Assembly: GCF_024752355.1 (NCBI RefSeq)
Contig: NZ_JANTHZ010000009.1
Coordinates: 1-64,000, forward strand
DNA length: 64,000 bases
DNA from: Ancylobacter mangrovi
GTDB taxonomy: Bacteria > Pseudomonadota > Alphaproteobacteria > Rhizobiales > Xanthobacteraceae
Reading direction: 5' to 3'
Shown: positions 17,609 through 28,863 of the stretch, one piece after another
Layout: each line of letters begins with the position of its first letter
Numbering within the stretch: the stretch's first letter is position 1
The notes under the pieces: generated by a model
Seen by the model: only the letters and a program-made list of their open reading frames with translations
The model's database searches: none
What the model was told of the DNA's origin: nothing
Position numbers and translations under genes: made by a program

Positions 17609-18985
17609 TCAAAAGAATTCGAGGCTGACGCGGAAGAGCTGCTCCACCCGCTTCACCTTGCCGGCGAGGGCGAAGATCACCACCCGGTCGCGGGCCTGGA
17701 TGACCATGTCGCCGCGAGGCAGCAGCACGCGCCCGCCGCGGATCACCGCGCCGATCCGCATCCCGTCGAACAGGTCGAGCTCGCGCAGCGGCTTGCCGAC
17801 CAGCGGCGAGGTCTCCAGCGCCTCCGCCTCGATCACCTCGCCCTGCCCGTTCACCAGCGAGTGCACGCCGCGGATGCGCCCCTTACGCACGTGCTGGAGG
17901 ATCTTCGAGACCGTGATCTGGCGCGGATTGACATAGGCGTCGATGCCGAGCCCGCGCGCGAAGGCCGGATAGGCGGGGTCGTTCAGCAGCGAGAGCATGC
18001 GCTTGGCGCCGAGCTCGCGCGACAGCAGGCAGGAGAGGATGTTGACCCGGTCGTCATTGGTGACCGCGATCACCGTGTCGGCGGCGTCGACGGTGGCCTC
18101 CTCAAGGATCGTCCGGTCGAGCGCGCTGCCGCGCAGCACCACGGTGCGCGAGAGCTCCTGCGCGATTTCCTCGGAACGGTCGAGGTCGGCCTCGATCATC
18201 TTCAGCCGTGCGCGCGGATTGCGCTCCTCGAGCTGGCGGGCGACGTAGAGGCCGATATTGCCGCCGCCGCAGATGACGATGCGCTGCGCCGGCGGCTCGT
18301 CATGGCCGAAAATGGAGAGCGTGCGCGTCACCTGGTCGCCCTGGGCGACGAAATAGGCGACATCGCCGGCCGTGAGCTGGTCGGCGCTGTGCGGCACGAA
18401 CACCCGCCCCTTGCGGTTCACCGCGACCACCACGGCCTGCAGGTCCGGGAACAGGTCGGTGAGCTGGCGCAGCGGCGTGTCCAGCACCGGGCAGTCTTCC
18501 TCGCACAGCACGCCGGCGACCACGACCTCGCCATCGGCGAAGCTCACCGTGTCGATGGCGCCCGGCAGCGAGAGCCGGCGCAGCACCGTCTCGCCCACTT
18601 CGACCTCGGGCGAGATCACCACGTCGATCGGCAGGTGATCGCGCGAGAACAGGTCGCGCCAGTGGCCCTGCAGGTAACTCTGCGCCCGCACGCGCGCGAT
18701 CTTGGTCGGCACGTCGAACAGGGCGTGCCCGACCTGGCACGCGACCATGTTCACCTCGTCATGCAGCGTCACCGCGATCAGCATGTCGGCCGCCTCGATG
18801 CCGGCGCGCGCCAGCACGTCCGGATGCGAGCCGTGGCCGACGAAGCCGCGGACATCCAGCGAATCGGTAATGGCCTGGATGAGACGTGGCGAGGTGTCGA
18901 TGATCGAAACGTCGTTCTGCTCGGCGGCCAGCCGCTCGGCGATGCCGAACCCGACCTGCCCCGCGCCGCAAATGACGACCTTCAT
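17609..18985 (-). CDS. trkA: Trk potassium transporter regulator TrkA
   Basis: Peripheral NAD(H)-binding gating subunit for TrkH. From ATG 18985 it has 458 residues, the standard length. There are two RCK units: Rossmann motif GAGQVGFG at about 7-14 and a second, CGGGNIGLY, near 232, each followed by a TrkA_C domain (APLV-type beta-rich parts). An upstream in-frame extension to 19063 is not needed. It is divergent from the beta-lactamase gene. Confidence 0.95.
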   Translation of the reverse strand: MKVVICGAGQVGFGIAERLAAEQNDVSIIDTSPRLIQAITDSLDVRGFVGHGSHPDVLARAGIEAADMLIAVTLHDEVNMVACQVGHALFDVPTKIARVRAQSYLQGHWRDLFSRDHLPIDVVISPEVEVGETVLRRLSLPGAIDTVSFADGEVVVAGVLCEEDCPVLDTPLRQLTDLFPDLQAVVVAVNRKGRVFVPHSADQLTAGDVAYFVAQGDQVTRTLSIFGHDEPPAQRIVICGGGNIGLYVARQLEERNPRARLKMIEADLDRSEEIAQELSRTVVLRGSALDRTILEEATVDAADTVIAVTNDDRVNILSCLLSRELGAKRMLSLLNDPAYPAFARGLGIDAYVNPRQITVSKILQHVRKGRIRGVHSLVNGQGEVIEAEALETSPLVGKPLRELDLFDGMRIGAVIRGGRVLLPRGDMVIQARDRVVIFALAGKVKRVEQLFRVSLEFF

Positions 18986-19146
18986 GAAAACGCCTCGTTC
19001 GAACGGATGCCGGGTGGCGCCCGATACCGCCGGATTGCCATCGGCCTGCCTTGTTCGATTCACTCTATAGCAGCTTCGCGAGCGGCCGCAGACGCTTCTC
19101 GTCGATATTGATCATCTCGCGCAAGTTGACCTGGGGGGCTTCCACC

Positions 19147-20034
19147 ATGCGGATCGACCGACGCCAGCTCGTCACCGGCGGCCTTGCCGCGCTCGCCCTT
19201 CCCTCTCTCGCGCGCCCGGCTGGCGCGGCCGTCACCGGCCCGTCGGACCTGATCGCGGCGCTTCAGGCGATCGAGCGCAAGGCCGGCGGCGCGAAGCTCG
19301 GGATCTGCATCATCGACTGCGCCTGGGGCACCCGCGTCGGCTACCGCACCGACGAGCGATTCCCGCTGCTGAGCTCGTTCAAGCTGCTCGCCGGCGCGGC
19401 GGTGCTGGAGCGGGTGGACGCGCACAAGGACCGGCTGGATGGCGTCGTCGCCTATGGCAAGGACGACCTCGTCGCCTATTCGCCGGCCACGGAGAAGCAC
19501 GCCGGCGAGGGCATGAGCCTCGGCGCCATCTGCGAGGCGGCGATAACGCTGAGCGACAACACCGCCGGCAACCTCATGCTGAAGACGATCGGCGGACCGG
19601 AGGGGCTGACCGCCTTCGCCCGCCGCATTGGCGACGAGACCAGCCGGCTCGACCGCTGGGAGACCGCGCTCAACGACGTGAAGCCCGGCGACCGGCGCGA
19701 CACCACCTCCCCCGCCGCGATGGCCGAGGACGTGCGCCGCCTGGTCACCGGCGACGTGCTCCAGCCCGGCTCGCGCCAGCAGCTCGCCGACTGGCTGATC
19801 GCCAGCCAGACCGGCGGCAAGCGCCTGCGCGCCGGGTTGCCGAAGGACTGGAAGGCGGGCGACAAGACCGGAACGACGACCGGCGCGGCCAACGACGTCG
19901 CCATCGCGTGGCCGCCCGACCGCGCCCCGGTGGTGATCGCCGCCTATATGAAGGAGATCACCCTCAAGCAGGCGGAGACCGACGCGGTGTTCGCCTCGGT
20001 GGCGCAGGTGGCGGCGGACTTCCTCACCGACTGA
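19147..20034 (+). CDS. bla: Class A beta-lactamase, Tat-exported
   Basis: Serine beta-lactamase of 295 residues. The signal has the Tat-like RRQLVTGG. All class A motifs are present: SSFK with the nucleophile about Ser76 and Lys79 (S70/K73 in standard numbering), SDN in TLSDNTAGN, the omega-loop Glu in ETALN followed by PGDRRDTTSP, and DKTGTTTG (K234-T-G). There is no Cys next to the catalytic Ser, so it lacks the carbapenemase disulfide pattern. It lies alone on the plus strand between trkA and ntrX, which are both on the minus strand. Base composition is like that of its neighbours. Confidence 0.92.
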   Translation: MRIDRRQLVTGGLAALALPSLARPAGAAVTGPSDLIAALQAIERKAGGAKLGICIIDCAWGTRVGYRTDERFPLLSSFKLLAGAAVLERVDAHKDRLDGVVAYGKDDLVAYSPATEKHAGEGMSLGAICEAAITLSDNTAGNLMLKTIGGPEGLTAFARRIGDETSRLDRWETALNDVKPGDRRDTTSPAAMAEDVRRLVTGDVLQPGSRQQLADWLIASQTGGKRLRAGLPKDWKAGDKTGTTTGAANDVAIAWPPDRAPVVIAAYMKEITLKQAETDAVFASVAQVAADFLTD

Positions 20035-20058
20035 GGCGGGCGGGCCCTCGGCTGGTCC

Positions 20059-21426
20059 TCAGCCGATGCCGAGCGCCTTGAGCTTGCGGTGGAGCGCCGA
20101 GCGCTCCATGCCGACGAACTCGGCGGTGCGCGAGATGTTGCCGCCGAAGCGGCTGATCTGGGCCACGAGATATTCGCGCTCGAACACCTCGCGCGCGTCG
20201 CGCAGCGGCAGGCCCATCAGGTGCTCGCCGCCATTGCCGTTCGGCAGGCTCGGCACCAGCGAGCCGACATCGGGCGGCAGCATGTCGGCCGTCACCGGCG
20301 CCTCGGCCTCGCCGGAGGCGAGGATCAGCAGCCGCTCGATATTGTTGCGGAGCTGGCGGACATTGCCCGGCCAGTCGTGCGACTGCAGCACGGCGAGCGC
20401 GTCGTCGGCGATGCGTCGGCGCGGCAGGCCGGTGCCTTGCGAAATCTGGTCGAGAAAGAACTGCACCAGCTCCGGCACGTCGTCGCGGCGCTCGGCCAGC
20501 GGCGGCACCCGGATCGGCACCACGCCGAGCCGGTGGTAGAGGTCCTCACGGAACCGCCCCTCGGCGATCTCCTTCTCGAGGTTGCGCGCGGTCGAGGAGA
20601 TGATCCGCACGTCCACGGAGACGCGGGTCGCGCCGCCGACGCGCAGGAAGTTCTGGTCGACGAGGACGCGCAGGATGCGGTTCTGAGTCTCGCGCGGCAT
20701 GTCGGCGATCTCGTCGATGAACAGCGTGCCGCCATGGGCTTCCTCGAGCGCGCCGGTCTGGCGCCCCTGCCCGCTCGCCTCGTCGATGCCGAACAGCTCG
20801 ACCTCCATCCGCTCGGGCGTGATGGCGGCGGCGTTGATGACCACGAACGGCCCGTTGGCCCGCCCCGAGGCGGCATGGATCATCCGCGCCGCCAGCTCCT
20901 TGCCGGCGCCGGAGGGGCCCACGATCATGATGCGGCTGTTGGTCGGGGCGACCCGCTCGATCGCCTGCCGGAGCTGGTTCATCACCGATGACTTGCCCAC
21001 GAGCTGCTGCGCGACCGGCGCGCGCTGCTTGAGGTCCTTCACCTCGCGCTTGAGCCGCAGCGTCTCCAGAGCGCGCTCGGCGACGAGGATCAGGCGGTCG
21101 GAATTGAACGGCTTCTCGATGAAGTCGTAGGCGCCCTGCTTGATCGCCGCCACCGCGGTCTCGATCGTGCCGTGGCCCGAGATCATCACCACCGGCACGT
21201 CCGGGTGGTGCTTCTTGATCAGCTCGAGAAGCTGCAGGCCGTCGAGCTTGGAGCGCTCCAGCCAGATGTCGAGGAACACCAGATGCGGGCGGCGCGCCTC
21301 GATGGCGGCGAGCGCCTCGTCGCTGTCCTTCGCCGTGCGGCAGCCATAGCCCTCGTCCTCGAGGATGCCGGCCACCAGTCCGCGAATGTCGGCCTCGTCG
21401 TCGACGATCAGAATGTCGGTCGCCAT
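20059..21426 (-). CDS. ntrX: Response regulator NtrX
   Basis: Partner of NtrY; in alphaproteobacteria NtrYX acts in nitrogen metabolism, redox response and cell envelope control. The 455-residue product has a receiver domain (phospho-acceptor in VFLDIWLERS, about 53), an AAA+ domain with Walker A GPSGAGKE and Walker B TLFIDEIADM, and a Fis-type HTH (ISRTAEFVGMERSALHRKLKAL). The GAFTGA loop for sigma-54 contact is missing: the region reads FGIDEASGQGRQTGALEEA. This is known for NtrX and implies regulation independent of sigma-54. It starts 14 bases after ntrY. Confidence 0.95.
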   Translation of the reverse strand: MATDILIVDDEADIRGLVAGILEDEGYGCRTAKDSDEALAAIEARRPHLVFLDIWLERSKLDGLQLLELIKKHHPDVPVVMISGHGTIETAVAAIKQGAYDFIEKPFNSDRLILVAERALETLRLKREVKDLKQRAPVAQQLVGKSSVMNQLRQAIERVAPTNSRIMIVGPSGAGKELAARMIHAASGRANGPFVVINAAAITPERMEVELFGIDEASGQGRQTGALEEAHGGTLFIDEIADMPRETQNRILRVLVDQNFLRVGGATRVSVDVRIISSTARNLEKEIAEGRFREDLYHRLGVVPIRVPPLAERRDDVPELVQFFLDQISQGTGLPRRRIADDALAVLQSHDWPGNVRQLRNNIERLLILASGEAEAPVTADMLPPDVGSLVPSLPNGNGGEHLMGLPLRDAREVFEREYLVAQISRFGGNISRTAEFVGMERSALHRKLKALGIG

Positions 21427-21440
21427 GAGTCCGTTCTCCT

Positions 21441-23693
21441 TTAGCCAGCCAGTCTGCCGTTGCCGGCAGCGAGGGCCGCGGTCGCCGGGCCGCCGTCGCG
21501 CGCGAAGGTCAGGCGGATCCATGCCCCCTGCCCCTCCGGCGCGTCCAGCAGTTCGATGCCGCCGCCGTGCTCTTCCATGATCTTGCCGACGATGGCGAGG
21601 CCGAGCCCGGTGCCCTTCTCGCGCGTCGTCACATAGGGCTCGAGCAACCGTTGCCGGTTCTCGGTCGGCAGCCCCTTGCCGTTGTCGATGACGTCGATCG
21701 CCACCATGCGCTCGTCGCCCGTGAGGTCGACCTTGATGCGCCCGGGCTCGGTGCGCTCCTCGGGAGGAACGGCGGCGAGCGCCTCGGTGGCGTTCTTGAT
21801 GATGTTGGTCAGCGCCTGCGAGATCAGCCGGCGGTCGAAGCGGGCGATCACCGGCGTGTCCGGCACGGCAAAGTCGATGGCGATATCGGGATTGCCGACC
21901 CGCATCAGGAACACCACCTGCCGCGTCGTCTCCGCCACGTCCTGGTCCTCGACCACGGGCTTGGGCATGCGGGCGAAGGAGGAGAACTCGTCCACCATGC
22001 GGCCGATGTCGCCGACCTGACGGATGATGGTGTCGGTGCACTGGTCGAAGACCTCGCGGTCCTCGCCGATCACCTTGCCGTAGCGCCGGCGCAGCCGCTC
22101 GGCCGAAAGCTGGATCGGCGTCAGCGGATTCTTGATCTCGTGGGCGATGCGCCGGGCGACGTCGGCCCAGGCCGAGGAGCGCTGCGCCAGCACCAGCTCG
22201 GTGATGTCGTCGAGCGTCACCACCCAGCCATGGTCGGCCTCGCGCGACTGCTCCGTGGTGACGCGCACCGCGATCACCCGGTCGCGCCCGTTGCGGGTCA
22301 GGGTGGTGTTGCCCTGTGCGCTGCGCTGGTCGGGCTGCATCGCCTCGGCCAGCAGGGAGGCGATCTCGGGGATCACCGCGCCGAGTTCGGTGCCCAGCAC
22401 CTCGGCCTCGGTGACGCCGAGGAGCTTCTCGGCCGGACGGTTGATGATCGAGATGCGCCCGGTCGAATCGAGGCCGATGACCCCTGCCCCGACCCCCGAC
22501 AGCACCGCCTCGGTGAAGCGGCGGCGGGTGTCGATCTGGTCGCGCGCCTGCACCAGGTCGTTGCGCTGGGTGCGCAGTTCCTGGGTCATCTTGTTGAAGG
22601 TCTCGGCGAGGCTCGACAGGTCGCCCTCGGAGCGGCGCACGGGCACCTCGACATAGAGATTGCCCGCCGCCACCAGGTCGGCGGCGCCGATCAGCCGTCG
22701 GATCGGCGCGACCAGTCGGTTGGCGAAGTGGATGCCGAGCCAGACCGCGCAGAGCAGCACGGTGAGCGAGATCACCGCATAGAGCAGCGCGAAGGCCACC
22801 TGCACGCCGAATCGCTGCTGCTCGAGATTGCGATAATCCGCAACTGCCGCCTGCGTTTCCTTGAGATATTCGATGACGCGCGGGTCAATCGGGCGCGCCA
22901 CATAGAGGAACAGGCCGCCGAAATCCTTCAGCGGGATCACCGCGCCGACGAAGTCCGCGTCGTTCGGCAGGTAGATCAGCGGCTGCTCGTCGGTCGCATC
23001 CTTGAGCTGGAGGTTCTGCGGCACCACGAATTCGCGCCCGACCCGGATCGTCGCCCGATCGACGATGGTGAGGTCGCGCTGGATGATCATCGCCGCCGGC
23101 AGGCCGCGCACCACCGCCTGCGCGGTCAGCGCCTGCCGGAACCGGCTGCGGTCCTGGTCCCATAGCGGGCGGATGCGCTGCAGGTCGCGCGCCATGCCGA
23201 GAATGTCGCCGCGGATCGAATAGGCGTGCTCGCGCACATAGGTCTGCGCCACCGACACCGCATTGTCGACGATGGCCCGCGTGCGCACCGAGAACCAGCG
23301 GTCGAGGCCGCGGTCCAGCGTGATGCTGGCGAGCAGCGCCACCAGCAGCGCCGGCACCACGGCGACGATGCCGAACAGCCCGACCACCCGCACATGCAGC
23401 CGCGCCGCCGCCCGCCCGCGCCGCCGCGCCTTGACGATGCGCCAGACCTCGCGGCCGATGATGCTGACCAGCACCAGCGACATTACGCCGTTGATCGCCA
23501 GCACGATGATGACGACGGTCTGCGCCGGCACCAGCGGGGTCAGGCCGATCAGGATCAGGAAGCTCGCCAGCGCGATGATCAGCGCCAGCAGAACCGCGAG
23601 CGGCGCCAGCCCCCAGAGCGAGAACCGGAAGCCGAGCGCGCCGATGTCGGGCGCGTCGTTCCGGTCCAGGTCGCGGTTGGAGGAATCAGTCAT
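21441..23693 (-). CDS. ntrY: Sensor histidine kinase NtrY
   Basis: Membrane-bound kinase for NtrX, 750 residues. The order is: two to three membrane segments near 30-110, a periplasmic domain of about 200 residues, a further segment near 295-320, HAMP, PAS (about 390-500), HisKA with [20 protein letters not shown] (phospho-His in AHEIKNP), and HATPase_c with NIIKNATEAL and GKGLP, GTGLGLA. The full set of kinase boxes is present. It is separated from ntrC by 120 bases, where a separate promoter for ntrYX could lie. Confidence 0.95.
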   Translation of the reverse strand: MTDSSNRDLDRNDAPDIGALGFRFSLWGLAPLAVLLALIIALASFLILIGLTPLVPAQTVVIIVLAINGVMSLVLVSIIGREVWRIVKARRRGRAAARLHVRVVGLFGIVAVVPALLVALLASITLDRGLDRWFSVRTRAIVDNAVSVAQTYVREHAYSIRGDILGMARDLQRIRPLWDQDRSRFRQALTAQAVVRGLPAAMIIQRDLTIVDRATIRVGREFVVPQNLQLKDATDEQPLIYLPNDADFVGAVIPLKDFGGLFLYVARPIDPRVIEYLKETQAAVADYRNLEQQRFGVQVAFALLYAVISLTVLLCAVWLGIHFANRLVAPIRRLIGAADLVAAGNLYVEVPVRRSEGDLSSLAETFNKMTQELRTQRNDLVQARDQIDTRRRFTEAVLSGVGAGVIGLDSTGRISIINRPAEKLLGVTEAEVLGTELGAVIPEIASLLAEAMQPDQRSAQGNTTLTRNGRDRVIAVRVTTEQSREADHGWVVTLDDITELVLAQRSSAWADVARRIAHEIKNPLTPIQLSAERLRRRYGKVIGEDREVFDQCTDTIIRQVGDIGRMVDEFSSFARMPKPVVEDQDVAETTRQVVFLMRVGNPDIAIDFAVPDTPVIARFDRRLISQALTNIIKNATEALAAVPPEERTEPGRIKVDLTGDERMVAIDVIDNGKGLPTENRQRLLEPYVTTREKGTGLGLAIVGKIMEEHGGGIELLDAPEGQGAWIRLTFARDGGPATAALAAGNGRLAG

Positions 23694-23813
23694 TCATCAC
23701 CCGAAGAGCCGCAGAGTCGGCCCGCACGGGTGATGCAGTGAAACGACACTGGTGCAAAAATGTGACATTGAACGCCACCGCCCGGATTTATTCACCGGAA
23801 GGCGGCGTCGCCT

Positions 23814-25259
23814 TCATCGGCTGGTTCGGATGATCTGGATGTCCAGATCGCGAATCTTCTTGCGCAGCGTGTTGCGGTTGAGGCCCAGAAGCTCCGCCGC
23901 CTTGATCTGGTTTCCGCGCGTCGCGGCCAGCGCGGCCGAGAGCAGCGGGTACTCCACGTCCTTCAGGATGCGGTGATAGAGGCCGGGCGGCGGCAGGTTC
24001 TCGCCGAAGCCGCCGAAATAGGCGTTCAGGTGCCGCTCCACCGAGGAGGAGAGCGTCTCGTCCTGGCTCGATTCCTCGGTCGCCGAGGTCGAGATCGGGG
24101 TCGAGAGCTCCGCCTCGATGATGGAGGCGGTGATGATCTCCTGCGGGTAGAGCGCGGCGAGCCGGCGGATCAGGTTCTCCAGCTCGCGCACATTGCCCGG
24201 CCAGCGGTAGCGCTTCAGCCGGTCGAGCGCGGCGGCGTCGATCTGCTTGCTCGGCAGTCCCTCGCGCTCGGCCTGAAGGAAGAAGTGGCGCGCCAGGTCC
24301 GGCACGTCCTCTGTGCGCTCGCGCAGAGGAGGAAGACGCAGCGGTACGACGTTGAGACGGAAGAACAAATCCTCGCGGAACAGGCCCTGCTGGATGAGGA
24401 TGCGCAGGTCCTTGTTGGTGGCCGCGACGATCCGTACGTCGGTCTTGATCGGGGTTCGCCCGCCGACCGTCGTGTACTCGCCCTGCTGCAGCACGCGCAG
24501 CAGGCGGGTCTGCGCCTCCATCGGCATGTCGCCGATCTCGTCCAGGAACAGCGTGCCGCTCTCGGCCTGCTCGAAGCGGCCGGCCGAGCGGGCATTGGCG
24601 CCGGTGAACGCGCCCTTCTCGTGGCCGAACAGCTCGGATTCGATCAGGTCGCGCGGGATCGCCGCCATGTTGATGGCGACGAACGGGCCGTTGCGGCGCT
24701 TGCCGTAGTCGTGCAGCGCGCGCGCCACCAATTCCTTGCCGGTGCCGCTCTCGCCCGCGATCATGACCGTGAGGTCGGTCTGCATCAGCCGGGCGAGCAC
24801 CCGGTAGATGTCCTGCATCGCCGGCGAGCGGCCGACCAGCGGGATGTTGTCGACGTCGTCGCCGCCGGGCTTCAGCGCCGCGTCGGGCTTCTTCGGCTCC
24901 GACAGCGCCCGCCCGACGATGGCGATCAGCTCCTTCAGGTCGAAGGGCTTGGGCAGGTACTCGTAGGCGCCCTTCTCCGAGGCACGGATTGCCGTCATGA
25001 AGGTGTTCTGCGCGCTCATGACGATGACCGGCAGGTCCGGGCGCACCTTCTTGATGCGCGGCAGCAGGTCGAAGGCATTCTCGTCCGGCATCACCACGTC
25101 GGTGATGACGAGGTCGCCGTCGCCCTGGCTCACCCAGCGCCACAGGGTCGCGGCATTGCCGCAGGAGCGCACCTCATAGCCTGCCCGCGACAGAGCCTGA
25201 TTGAGCACGGTGCGGATGGCGGCATCGTCATCGGCAACCAGGATACTTCCCGTCGGCAT
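23814..25259 (-). CDS. ntrC: Nitrogen regulator NtrC (NR I)
   Basis: Sigma-54 enhancer-binding activator for nitrogen scavenging genes. From ATG 25259 it has 481 residues: receiver (phospho-acceptor Asp in [12 protein letters not shown]), AAA+ domain with Walker A GESGTGKE, an intact GAFTGA ([15 protein letters not shown]), Walker [12 protein letters not shown], and a C-terminal Fis HTH ([22 protein letters not shown]). The intact GAFTGA contrasts with NtrX. It begins 7 bases after the ntrB stop and forms an operon with dusB and ntrB. Confidence 0.96.
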   Translation of the reverse strand: MPTGSILVADDDAAIRTVLNQALSRAGYEVRSCGNAATLWRWVSQGDGDLVITDVVMPDENAFDLLPRIKKVRPDLPVIVMSAQNTFMTAIRASEKGAYEYLPKPFDLKELIAIVGRALSEPKKPDAALKPGGDDVDNIPLVGRSPAMQDIYRVLARLMQTDLTVMIAGESGTGKELVARALHDYGKRRNGPFVAINMAAIPRDLIESELFGHEKGAFTGANARSAGRFEQAESGTLFLDEIGDMPMEAQTRLLRVLQQGEYTTVGGRTPIKTDVRIVAATNKDLRILIQQGLFREDLFFRLNVVPLRLPPLRERTEDVPDLARHFFLQAEREGLPSKQIDAAALDRLKRYRWPGNVRELENLIRRLAALYPQEIITASIIEAELSTPISTSATEESSQDETLSSSVERHLNAYFGGFGENLPPPGLYHRILKDVEYPLLSAALAATRGNQIKAAELLGLNRNTLRKKIRDLDIQIIRTSR

Positions 25260-25266
25260 GGCGCTC

Positions 25267-26387
25267 TCAACTCTTCTCGTTACCGCGGCCACCGCGATAC
25301 ATGGGCATGAGAACCCGGAACGTGGTGCGGCGCGGCTGGCTGTCGCATTCGATGATCCCGCCGTGGTCGCCGACGATCTTCGCCACCAGGGCGAGGCCAA
25401 GGCCGGTTCCGGTCGGCTTGGTGGTCACGAAGGGATCGAACAGGTGGGGCATCAGGTCCTCGGGCACGCCCGGGCCATTGTCCTTGACGCAGAATTCGAG
25501 CGGCAGGCTCACCCGCGCCGGGGCGCCGGGCACCATCAGCCGCACGCCCGGCCGGAACGCGGTGGTGAGCTGGATCTCGGCATCCGGCACGTCGCTCACC
25601 GCCTCGGCGGCGTTCTTCACGAGGTTGAGGAACACCTGGATGAGCTGGTCGCGATTGGCCAGCACCGGCGGCAGCGAGGGGTCGTATTCCTCGACGAAGC
25701 GGATGTTCCGGGCGAAGCCGGACGAGGCGAGCGTGCGCACATGCTCCAGCACCGCGTGGATGTTCACCGGCTCTCGCTCGATCGGGCGCTCGTCCGAGAA
25801 CACCTCCATGCGGTCGACCAGCTTGACGATGCGGTCCGCCTCCTCGGTGATGAGGCGGGTCAGCGAGCGGTCGTCGTCGCTGGCGGAGAGCTCCAGAAGC
25901 TGCGCCGCGCCGCGAATGCCGGACAGCGGGTTCTTGATCTCGTGCGCCAGCATCGCCGCCAGCGCGGTGACCGAGCGCGCCGCGCCGCGATGGGTGAGCT
26001 GGCGGTCCATCTTGTCGGCGATGGTCCGTTCCTGGAGCATGATGACGACGTGCCCCGGCACCTCGGGCAGCGGCGCGACATGGATGTCGACGATGCGCTC
26101 GCCGCCATTGCGCGGCGTGCCGAGGTCGACGCGATACTCGTTCACCGCCGCGCCGCGCGTGCGCACCTGCTCGACCAGCGCCAGGATCGGGCTGCCGAAC
26201 GGCACGAATTCCTGCAGGCGGTGGCGCTGAAGCACCGCGAGCGAGGCTTCGAAGAATGCCTCGGCCGCGACATTGGCGTCGACCATGCGGTCGTCTTCCG
26301 CGACCGTTATGACCGGATGCGGAAGCGCGTTGACCACGGCCTCGGCGGTCGGGATCACGGGCGCGGGGCGTTCCGACGACGCCGACG

Positions 26388-26391
<4 letters not shown>
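25267..26391 (-). CDS. ntrB: Nitrogen sensor kinase NtrB (NR II)
   Basis: Soluble histidine kinase/phosphatase that controls NtrC in response to PII. The 374-residue product has a PAS domain (20-130), HisKA with [20 protein letters not shown] and an HATPase_c domain ([28 protein letters not shown]). The start at ATG 26391 overlaps the dusB stop by ATGA, which suggests coupled translation; a longer frame to 26406 is less likely. There is no membrane segment. Confidence 0.95.
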
Positions 26392-27449
<1,058 letters not shown>

Positions 27450-27498
27450 GCCGTGATCACTCGATGCACACGAAATGAGCCTCAAGGGCTCTGCCTAC

Positions 27499-27526
27499 AT
27501 AATAGCCACGGCGCGCCCATCATCAA
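27499..27526 (-). promoter_or_regulatory. Promoter of dusB-ntrBC
   Basis: On the minus strand TTGATG (27521-27526) and TATTAT (27499-27504) are 16 bases apart and match the sigma-70 consensus 4/6 and 5/6. The expected transcript start is near 27492. The -35 lies back to back with the -35 of the divergent ispDF promoter. Confidence 0.55.
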
Positions 27527-27531
27527 CCCTC

Positions 27532-27561
27532 GTGACGACGATACGTCAAAACTTTTATAAA
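27532..27561 (+). promoter_or_regulatory. Promoter of ispDF
   Basis: GTGACG (27532-27537) and TATAAA (27556-27561), 18 bases apart, match the sigma-70 consensus 4/6 and 5/6. The start of ispDF lies about 42 bases beyond the expected transcript start. Confidence 0.45.
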
Positions 27562-27609
27562 TGTGCCCCGCTTTTGCGCTAAACGATCCGGCAGGACAAG
27601 CCGTGATTG

Positions 27610-28815
27610 ATGAAGCGGCAATCATTGGACGAGGCGGTACCCGGGGTGATGCGGACGGACGTGATCGTGGTCGCGGCAGGCAGCGGCCAAAGAGCGGGCG
27701 ATGGCATACCCAAGCAGTTCCGCCCGCTCGGCGGACGCGCCGTGCTGCGCCGGACGCTGGAGGCCTTTCTCGGCCGGCCGGGCATTCGCCACGTACTGCC
27801 GGTCATCCATCCCGACCACGCGCCCTGGTGCGCCGAGGCCATGGCGGGGCTCGAGGGCGTGCTCGCGCCGGTCGCCGGCGGCGCTACGCGGCAGGCTTCG
27901 GTGCGTGCGGGGCTCGAGGCGCTGGCGGACGACCCGCCGGACCTGGTGCTGATCCACGACGCCGCCCGCCCCTTCGTCTCGGCGCGCCTCGTCGCCGATG
28001 CCATCGCGGCGGCGGAGCGCCACGGCGCGGCGGTGCCCGCGCTGGTGCTGGTCGACACGATCAAGGCGGTGGGCGAGCCCGGATTCGTCGGCGCCGGCCC
28101 CGACCGCGGCGGCCTTCGCAGCGTGCAGACACCGCAGAGCTTCCGCTACGAGCTGATTCGCGCCGCCCACCGCGCCCGCGCGGGAGCGGACGACCTCACC
28201 GACGACGCGGCGGTCGCCGAGGCGGCGGGCCACCGGGTCGCCACCTTCCCCGGCGATCCCGCCAACACCAAGCTGACGACCCCCGAGGATTTCGTGACCG
28301 CCGAACGCCATGTCGCCCTCGAACTCGCCGATGTCCGCAGCGCGACCGGCTTCGACGTCCACGCCTTCGGGCCTGGCGACCATGTGGTGCTCGGCGGCGT
28401 GCGCATTCCCCATCAGCAGGGGCTCAGCGGGCATTCCGATGCCGACGTGGTGCTGCATGCACTCACCGACGCGCTGCTCGGCACGATCGGTAGCGGCGAT
28501 ATCGGCCACCACTTCCCGCCCTCCGATCCGCAATGGAAGGGCGCCTCCTCCGACCTCTTCCTCGCCCATGCGGTGGCGCTGGTGAAGGCGGCCGGCGGGC
28601 TGGTGGCCCATCTCGACGCCACCGTGATCTGCGAGGCGCCGAAGATCGGCCCGCATCGCGAGGCGATGCGCGAGCGGATCGCGCAGATCGCCGGCATCTC
28701 GCTGGCCCGGGTCAGCGTCAAGGCGACCACCAGCGAGAAGCTCGGCTTCACCGGTCGGCGCGAGGGCATCGCGGCGATGGCGAGTGCCACGGTCCGCCTG
28801 CCCTGGATAGACTGA
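27610..28815 (+). CDS. ispDF: Bifunctional IspD/IspF of the MEP isoprenoid pathway
   Basis: Carries out the third and fifth steps of the MEP pathway: cytidylyl transfer to MEP, and formation of MEcPP. Residues 15-230 are IspD ([35 protein letters not shown]) and residues 240-401 are IspF ([17 protein letters not shown] with metal Asp and His, [36 protein letters not shown]). ATG 27610 gives 401 residues; ATG 27649 would still keep the nucleotide-binding motif. The fusion is standard in alphaproteobacteria. Confidence 0.95.
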   Translation: MKRQSLDEAVPGVMRTDVIVVAAGSGQRAGDGIPKQFRPLGGRAVLRRTLEAFLGRPGIRHVLPVIHPDHAPWCAEAMAGLEGVLAPVAGGATRQASVRAGLEALADDPPDLVLIHDAARPFVSARLVADAIAAAERHGAAVPALVLVDTIKAVGEPGFVGAGPDRGGLRSVQTPQSFRYELIRAAHRARAGADDLTDDAAVAEAAGHRVATFPGDPANTKLTTPEDFVTAERHVALELADVRSATGFDVHAFGPGDHVVLGGVRIPHQQGLSGHSDADVVLHALTDALLGTIGSGDIGHHFPPSDPQWKGASSDLFLAHAVALVKAAGGLVAHLDATVICEAPKIGPHREAMRERIAQIAGISLARVSVKATTSEKLGFTGRREGIAAMASATVRLPWID

Positions 28816-28863
28816 GCGTCGAACGGTTAGACTGCCGCCGGGCCAGCCAGCGAGGATGACGGG

